NCBI RefSeq assembly: GCF_932274485.2 | Contig: NC_065886.2 | Span: 32,909,501-32,973,500 of the forward strand | Direction: 5' to 3' | DNA: 64,000 bases | Origin: Patella vulgata | Taxonomy: Eukaryota; Mollusca; Gastropoda; Patellidae | Shown: positions 56,955 through 64,000 of the stretch, in pieces | How positions within the stretch are numbered: position 1 is the stretch's first letter | Layout of the letters: each line of letters begins with the position of its first letter | The notes under the pieces: model-generated | Told to the model about the DNA's origin: nothing | The model's database searches: none | What the model saw: the letters and a program-made list of their open reading frames with translations, nothing else | Translations under genes and position numbers: made by a program

Positions 56955-59191
56955 AATGTATCATCTTCACAAACCATCAATTCATATAATCATCTTCATT
57001 AACCAGCATCATTCTAATTCATTTGTTAATTTATTAACCAACATATTTTGAGCATCTTATCGATTTTATCATAGCTTGTTAAATGTTTCATAATTTTATG
57101 TTTTATGCAGAAAAGTTTTTATAAAATTAGTCACACACTTTGGTTGAAATATGGCATTTAACCCTTTGAACACCGAGATCATGGTTTCATAGTTTTATGC
57201 AGATAAGTTTATCAAATCAGTCAAATAAATCTGGCATTTAGCCGTACACCAAGATCCTTATAAAAATAGATACTACCACTTGTATATTGGGGTGACGTGA
57301 AAATCAGACAATTTGAATTATTCCAAAGTTATTAATCTTTTTGATATGTGTCAATGTGGTTTAAATGGCTTAAAAGGGTTAATAAGCCAAAAAGTTTAAA
57401 TCTTAGATTCTGCTGATAGTACAATAGGCAGAGCTTCTTAGATTAGGGTCAAAAGTAAGTGTTGAACTGTGAAAATATTTTCAATAGTCTTTAGCAAAAC
57501 TAAGTACCATTCAAATGTCATTTCGGCAGAGTAAGCAAAGTTTTACTAATTTTACTTTCGTTTTTGTCTTAAACTGTCGACAGTTTATAGAAAAGTTAGT
57601 TATTTTTGTGCATTCAAAATTCTGTAGTCAACGATCACTCTCATTTTCACCCAAATCAAAAATCCTGAGTGTGTCACTGATTGATTGAAAGCATTTGATC
57701 AAATTTAACATTACTACAATCAAAGTTAAATATTTCTTTATATTGTTATAAAATTTTCAACATTTATGTGATATTTTAATACATGTTATATGTTTTATCA
57801 TCATATACATATATATATATATGCTACATGGAATGTATGCGCTTATTGATTGTCTATTTGGAGCCTGTTAAATGGCTGCTTATGTTTTCAAATACAAAAA
57901 TCAGTGCTAGATTTAGACTTAATGAGGTATAAAGGTCAAATCAAATTAATTTTCGTTCCTCGAAGTCCTTATAATATATAGCCTCTTGAGTCTAGGACAA
58001 TTTTTTTGGGGAGGTATAAAATTTCAAACATTAAAATTTTGAACTAAACGTAGAAGTGACAAGTACTTTTTATTTTTGAATTATTTTATTTTACAAAACA
58101 AATTTAAAAAAGATGCAAAATCTTAATGTCTGTGTGTGAAGAACAAAATTTCTTGCTTTATTCATTCATCAAAATATATAATTAAGTCCACATTTTGAAA
58201 GAGTCCCCAAATCTATATTTCAGATTTGAGCTTGTTTTGTTCAAACAGGTATATATTTTTGTATTAATCAAAAAGATCAAAAACAATATTTTTTTTTTGA
58301 TTTTGTTTGTTCTTTTATTTTAGAAAAATGTATTTTCTGTTTCGTTGTCTATAAGTTTATTTTATTATATCACTCCATATTCTGTGTTTGTGCTTAGTCT
58401 AATGGACTAGTGAAGACAGGATCTAATTTCCACATGTTAACTGTTCCATGAGGTTATTATGTCTTTTCATACAATCTTAATTTGCACATGCCCATTATAA
58501 TACTATCAAAATCAGATGTCTTGACACTTGAATTCTTTTTTATTTTTCATCCAACAGCAAAGACATCCTAAGTGGTAATGCTTTTATTAGGGTTCAGAAT
58601 CAGATTTCCATTTAAAAGGACAGTGGGCACCACCTGATGGCATATCAAATAAAGGGAAACTTTTACTTTCGTTATTATTTCATGACAGTTTTTGTAGATA
58701 TACCTAGATTTTATTTTTGTTGAAGTTGTTTTGTATCCATTATAGATTATGCTGTTATTTCTATTGTAGAATATTTTTGCTTTAAAATATGTGGTTGAAA
58801 ATATTGTCTTTTTGTGATATTACTGCAAAAATTATATAAAGCTTGGACTTTATTATTCATAAAAACTGAAACTAAATTACTTTAAGAATGCAAACTTTTC
58901 ATTGCTTTAGAATTAAACTTCTAAAACGAAATTTTAACTCTTAGCCAATGAAAAGGGTACATTCTTAAAATGTTTTAGTTTTAGCTATTTACCAGTTTTA
59001 ACTGATCCAGTGACAGTGAAATCGACTGGCTTGAGAACTGACCTGTCAGTCAAATTACAAGCCATGAAATTAGAATTTAAAGAATTTAACCTGAAAACAC
59101 AATAAATACAGGTAAAAACTGAGGTAACACTAAAAAGTGTCAAATTCTATGAAATCTATATCTTGTTATTCATGGATCGTAGACAATTCAC
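56955..59191. other. 3' flank of the lipoxygenase gene
   Basis: Very AT-rich. No gene or assignable repeat. It probably contains the 3' UTR. Confidence 0.4.
57224..57229 (+). promoter_or_regulatory. Candidate polyadenylation signal
   Basis: This AATAAA is an early canonical signal, 270 bp after the lipoxygenase stop codon. Others follow in this AT-rich flank, so the true 3' end may lie further on. Confidence 0.25.
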
Positions 59192-59564
59192 CAATCTGAT
59201 TAAAACATAGATCCGTTTCATTTCTTTTTTGTATAGTTCAAAATTTTGTTTTACTTACCTTCACTACACTAGGATCTGGAAGAGTTGTTATATAACCCAT
59301 GTTCTGGTTGATGTGAGGGATTAGCCAATGAAACGGTCTGTTGTGGCGAGTTCTTGGCGTGCGGTGCACGGAACTGTGGGTAAACATTCGCATCGAAGAC
59401 AAAGCAATAGTTGTATTTCCAAATACCCACTTAAAAAATCAACACTGATTGGTTATGGCCCCTGACGCCACCTCCCACTACAACCAGTCAGATCTTCATG
59501 TGGTGTAGGCCATCGAAAATATAAAAAACGAAACGGCATATAGATCTATATTTTAAACAGATTG
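59192..59564. mobile_element. MITE-3 copy with 9-bp TSD
   Basis: Ends CAATCTGATTAAAACATAGA... / ...TATATTTTAAACAGATTG are inverse over about 40 bp. ACAATTCAC at 59183-59191 repeats at 59565-59573. A 9-bp duplication would fit Mutator-like elements; that class call is inference. No coding sequence. Confidence 0.85.
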
Positions 59565-59573
59565 ACAATTCAC

Positions 59574-60509
59574 AATAGTTTTATGTTTTACCTAAATGAA
59601 AGAAATTTCAAAACTGTTTTCAAAATTATAAAAATAAGTATGAAATGACTGTTTTGGTATTTTTGAAAACAAGAGGTTGACTGCAAACGTTATTTTATAT
59701 CTGTAATTGATTGTACTTGTGACTTGTATTGAGTTCCCTTTAAGAACAAACAAAAAAATTATTCTGGTTCTCAAACCAACCTAACTAGAAATCTGATGCA
59801 GGAGGAAGGTTCTGAGGACCAGAATATGTTTTTTATTTGGCCTTTTGTACGCTACTAACAAAACCACTAATTCTAATATTAATACATTTATAAACAAACC
59901 ACAATAAATGTGCCATAGTGTTGATTATTGTTCTAATGTGTATATAATATTATCTTTATGTTTAATGTTCGAAATATTAACAAGTACAAGCGTATCATGG
60001 ACCATGAAATGAACATGACGTCATTGCCGCCATCTTGAAATTATGAGGTTTTATCAAAAATTGAAGTCTTGCCAATCAATGCTCAATTGTCCAAGGAACA
60101 TACATGTCCACCGCACTTAAATTGCCATAGCCTCAGACTTTTTTTTTTTAAACAGGAAGAACAACTAAAATGATGATATCCTAGGCTTGGAAATAAATGA
60201 GCTGCTTGCAACATAGTTTATTCATCGCGGTCTTGGAATAAATTTAATGAATATTAACTCAGTTCTGCCCTAAAAGGTATCACAGAGATCCACACTTATC
60301 AGGACTGTTCTAGGGTTCTTCCAACCATTTTACATGCTAATTATAAGGAGTTTGTTTTGTCACATTCTTGGAAATAAATTACTTTTAAATTCAACAAAGT
60401 TCCAAGATAGTTGTTGCTTATTTGGCTTTGTTAATGTTTGCATGGTTATTAAAGTCCTGATGCACCGTTTGCATATTTTGCTAAAATATCAAATTAAATT
60501 TTTCAAGAC
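59574..60509. other. Intergenic AT-rich stretch
   Basis: No gene or repeat was recognised. Confidence 0.4.
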
Positions 60510-60914
60510 TTAAAGATACATTATGGGAGATTAGATAAAGATCTGGCAGTTCTCACTATAATAGTTAAAACCTAGATAATGTAAAGGGAATTTGCTGAAA
60601 ATTTCAGTCAAATTGATCCACTCTGAACCAAGATTTTAGTAATTGAATTTTCGGTCTAGCCTCGATCACCATTACTAAAGTCGGTACGATAAAAAACATA
60701 GTCGCGATCATCCATTTCATTATTAATTCATGAATTAAAGTTGAGCAGCAAATCTGATCGTAATCCAGTAAGTATCGCAGGCTAGCGTTGACATCGATAG
60801 TTGATTATGGTCTGGATAAATTTATTAATGTCCAATTAATAATTTAGATAACATTTCAGGCCTAAAGAAAGACCTGCAATAGGCAGATTTAACTCTTGCA
60901 TAATGTATGTTTAA
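60510..60914. mobile_element. MITE-2 copy, TTAA-bounded
   Basis: TTAAAGATACATTATGGGAG at the left and TTGCATAATGTATGTTTAA at the right, with TTAA at 60510-60513 and 60911-60914. Confidence 0.8.
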
Positions 60915-61302
60915 TCCATGTTAATATGTACTCCAATTGATTATTTAAGAAAACAAAATAAAAAAAAATAATGCTAAATAATGTCCCGGCTTGGGGAAGA
61001 ACTTATTGTATAGCAAGCGGCATATAGATGGATGAAATTCCAATTCCACATATCGTCGTAAATACTGAATGGAACTGAACAATTTTTGGTCTGGCATTCT
61101 TATTAGAGATTCGTCTTTCACAATATTGTAGTTTACAAATTGTTATATAGCACTAAAATGACACATCAGGACTGAAACTATTTTTAACTTGGATGTAAAT
61201 ATATAGCTGAACATTATTATTTATAGATCTGCTCCATACACTCTATCTTACCTCATTGATTGACAATATTTACATTATACTGCTCTTAAAATGCAATCAT
61301 AT

Positions 61303-61560
61303 TAAATGGGGTTTAACATCCTACTTTTCTACACCAACTGGGCTAATGGAGATGGGTATATGTCATGCAGTGTCATGGTTTTTCGAATCATCCAAACGAC
61401 AAGGCAATGTTCCTTGCAGGTAGGCTCTCCATCCTGTACCAATGAATAAGGATACCATGCTGGAAAATACCAATGAACTTACTTGGCCAATAGTGGGATT
61501 GAACCATTGATCTCCTGGTTAGCGAGCCAACACCGAACTCATTGACTCACTGTTGGTTCC
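61303..61560 (-). mobile_element. SINE-B, internally deleted
   Basis: Tail, head and GGTTAGCGAGCCAAC on the minus strand; the central AAAAGATCCC part is lost. Confidence 0.75.
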
Positions 61561-61644
61561 TACTGCTTTTGATTTGGAAGGAAATTGACCTATTACTATT
61601 TCAAATTATTTATTAATATTAAAAAGAGACGATAACTGAGCTTG

Positions 61645-61800
61645 ATAAAGATCCCTTGACAGTCAGAAATCAAAATAAGAGTATGCTGTAGCACCACTGT
61701 CCGGACAAAATTCCCCCAATAGCACACTACACAAAATATCCTGTCTCACTTATCCTGGTTGGTGGAGAAAAAAAGGATGTTAAACCCCGTTTCATTTCAT
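61645..61800 (+). mobile_element. SINE-B, 3' part
   Basis: AAAGATCCCTTGACAGTCAG, CACTGTCCGGACAAAATTCC and a GGATGTTAAACCCCGTTTCA tail. Confidence 0.75.
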
Positions 61801-62049
61801 GTGATTAAACTGATGTAGACATAAAGCCAACTGAAACTGAGTGTTTGTTGATAAAGCTGGAATAAAAATGACCTTTCACAATTTATGTGTTCAAACCGTT
61901 CTAATATTTATTTGTTCATGTCATTAAGATAAATTTCTTGCTTTATTTAGCCTGTGATTTATTTTAAAATAAAGAATATATCTACATGTTTCTATTGTCT
62001 TCGTGTTGAGTTTCTGTGAAAGGTTTGGTGTCGTAACTTTTAGTTGCGG

Positions 62050-62163
62050 AGCGGGGGGAGGGGGCATTAACATATGCACTTATAAGGTCTGCCATTGTGG
62101 CGTGGTTTTGATACCACAGGGGTCCTACAGTTTCCTCCCACTGCTAAAGACCCCTATGTGAAA
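62050..62163 (+). mobile_element. SINE-A, deleted copy
   Basis: AAGGTCTGCCATTGTGGCGT of the head joins GTTTCCTCCCACTGCTAAAG of the body. Confidence 0.6.
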
Positions 62164-62164
62164 A

Positions 62165-62578
62165 GTTGGGTTAAATGTCAAGTCACCACAAACTAGGTCA
62201 TTTTGAGACTAACATGTGGTTTGGTCCAGGTGTTGACCGAGAAAGATCTTCAGGATTTTCCGGTGTGGTTTCCCCTTATCAGTGTTGCAGGTCAGTGGGC
62301 CTGACAAGAACAGCTGTCTAGTCGTTCGGATAGTACAGAAAACCAAGGTCCTGTGTACACATTCGCATGCACATAAAAGATCCCTTGGCAGTTTAAATTC
62401 GATATAAGAGTAGGCCGTAGCGCCACTGTCCAAGCAAAATTACCCTCATAGCACACTGTATGACGTATGCCCGTCTTCATTGGCCCAGTCGGAGCAGAAA
62501 AGTAGGATGTTAAACCACATTCTATTTCAATTCCATAATTCATTTGCATCTAGGGATATGTAGCAGTGGGAAGATACA
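62165..62578 (-). mobile_element. SINE-A split by a SINE-B
   Basis: Minus-strand SINE-A pieces at 62165-62222 and 62529-62578 would join at the TGGTTnAATTCCATAATTC segment. The insert is the SINE-B at 62223-62528. Confidence 0.7.
62223..62528 (+). mobile_element. SINE-B, 5'-truncated, nested in SINE-A
   Basis: From GTTGACCGAGAAAG to GGATGTTAAACCACATTCTA; the conserved core is nearly unchanged. Confidence 0.8.
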
Positions 62579-62984
62579 TTTCAATTACTATTTCTTCTAA
62601 CCATATAGTATCTACAATGAACCTGCAAATCCTCTGACTGACTTACACCCCGGGCCAGATTTTTAAGGTCTGGGTGTAAGGGGCTCCAGTCCAGGATCCT
62701 CCGTCAACCACAGGCCCTATAGGCTAATTGAATACTGAATCAATAGTATAAGTATTCTATATTTTCTATTTACAAAAAAGGATTCAATTTATAATATACG
62801 GCATAGATGGGAAAAAGAAATGCTGTACTGTAAACCACGAGCAGTCAGTGTCACTGACTCAGTGAGTACAAGTTGCCTAGATTCATTCATTCCTTTCTGT
62901 AGTGCAGGGAACGGGATCTACACAATATTCTCTAAGCATATGGGCATTTCCTAATCAAAATACATGTATAAAGAACAAATTTAA

Positions 62985-63320
62985 ACAGAATACCCTACCT
63001 CAAACCCCTCTCCCTCCCCCCAGCCACTCCCTTCCTTCACGACGAACTGCTTCACTAAAAACCAGATCCTACCGCCCCCCCCCAACCCCAGCTCTCTTCT
63101 ACAATACCACAATTCCCCCTCTCCCTCCCCCCTGCCCTTCCCTTTCTTCACAACCCACTGCTCCCCTCACAACCCCCCCACTCTCCTCTAAAACACATAG
63201 AAGAAAGATATGTATACCCTACCACAAATCCCCAAACCTGCCCTCAAACCGTCCTCCTTCCCCTTTCCCACTCCCCTAACAACCCACTGCTTCCCCACTA
63301 GAATACATAGAAGAAGAAAT
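62985..63320 (+). repeat. C-rich minisatellite, about 120-bp unit, three copies
   Basis: Polypyrimidine units with CCTCTCCCTCCCCCC, then CACTCCCTTCCTTCAC and AACCCACTGCTTCCC. The open frame across it is low-complexity and not a gene. The minus strand is very G-rich. Confidence 0.75.
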
Positions 63321-63940
63321 GGAATACTGTACCCTTAATACTGTTATTATTTTGAATGTATTAAAATGTCAAGAAACAGTTGTCAATGAGTTATCTCCCT
63401 TTAGTCTTCAGTTACAAGGCTGATTTACCTACCAACTAACAACAAATACATGTAAACTTCTCTGGCATGGATTTTTACTACTATTTGTGTTAGTGACTTC
63501 AAATGTGAAATATCTAAATATTACTGGTTTTATGATACAAATAAAAAAAGAAGGAATGGGTTAATTGCATCCTTTCACTTCAGTAAAGTTCAGTCTACAA
63601 ATACAGGGATATTCCCCATGCAAACTAATAAATATTTTCTGGTTAATTTTTTTTTGTTTTTTGTTCTCATTTTTATAGCATACAAGGGGGCCTTTTATTT
63701 GCATGGCGATTTTTGTTGATTGTTTGGTCTAGAAACTGGTTTGAATTTACATTTTCTGCAAGGAGAATATTCATGATTTTGAGTAGGAAGGATAAGATTT
63801 TAATCAGATAATTGGTAAATATGAGGTTGATTGCTCCTATAAAGCTTAAACCCCACGAAATGTCGAAGAAAAAATGTCACAGCCCTAAATTTAGCATATT
63901 AGTATAGTAGTCTTACTCCAGGAGAAAAAAACGGAACTTC
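63321..63940. other. Intergenic AT-rich stretch
   Basis: No gene or repeat was recognised before the possible promoter. Confidence 0.35.
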
Positions 63941-63983
63941 ACAATAGTGACTTCCCTTATCCGGAAGTTTATTAGTCATCAAC
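63941..63983 (+). promoter_or_regulatory. Possible promoter of the next gene
   Basis: TATCCGGAAGTTT at 63958-63970 contains CCGGAAGT, the ETS/GABP consensus typical of housekeeping promoters, and local GC content rises. Confidence 0.35.
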
Positions 63984-64000
63984 ATGGCGCCGGTCGCCTC
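63984..64000 (+). CDS. Possible start of a further gene, cut by the window end
   Basis: ATGGCGCCGGTCGCCTC (MAPVA...) in a CAACATGGCG context, which resembles both a good start context and a YY1 site as found over start codons of housekeeping genes. Only 17 bases are visible, so nothing can be said about the product. Confidence 0.3.

Noticed and set aside
62902-63279. Proline/serine-rich open frame of 125 codons
   Set aside because: It is the translation of a C-rich minisatellite with no start context, domain or splice signals.
1-64000. LTR retroelements, endogenous viruses, Polintons or intact LINEs
   Set aside because: No reverse transcriptase, integrase, capsid or polymerase-like frame and no long terminal repeats were recognised; the mobile elements here are SINEs, MITEs and tandem-core elements.

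Overview
The window is AT-rich, intron-rich, repeat-dense animal DNA. It looks like an invertebrate, most likely a mollusc (a gastropod such as a limpet is my best guess). Reasons: one complete 15-exon animal lipoxygenase gene with GT-AG introns, tRNA-headed SINEs everywhere, and tandem-core elements of a kind known from bivalves. The species call is inference.

The only complete gene is a plus-strand lipoxygenase from the ATG at 7308 to the TAA at 56952-56954. Joining the 15 exons keeps frame at every junction and gives 670 residues, the normal animal size. It has an N-terminal PLAT domain, iron ligands His362, His367, His549, Asn553 and the C-terminal Ile670, and a glycine (Gly405) at the position that usually marks R-lipoxygenases. 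The protein begins with an N-myristoylation-type sequence that includes a cysteine. Exon 1 carries the whole PLAT domain and is followed by a 32.8-kb intron; exons 2-15 lie in 40607-56954.

Positions 1-7300 hold a possible last exon of an upstream gene (101-309), a 166-bp satellite, a 5-bp-TSD hAT-like element, minisatellites, a SINE-C and a MITE with about 50-bp inverted ends. Intron 1 (7800-40606) is filled with SINE-A and SINE-B copies, two TTAA-bounded MITE families, a hAT-like MITE inside a foldback, and many minisatellites, including a 61-bp array at 27267-27875. In the exon-rich part, repeats crowd the splice sites: a tandem array before exon 6, a tandem-core element ending beside the exon 8 acceptor, and seven repeated 3' splice sites before exon 13, whose donor end is also duplicated.

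Positions 56955-63980 hold the 3' flank with another MITE, nested SINEs and a C-rich minisatellite. The last 17 bases may be the start of the next gene. No retrovirus, LTR element, Polinton, CRISPR array or genuine tRNA gene was recognised. Family names such as SINE-A or MITE-1 are local labels, and repeat borders are good to about 10 bases unless a target-site duplication is given.
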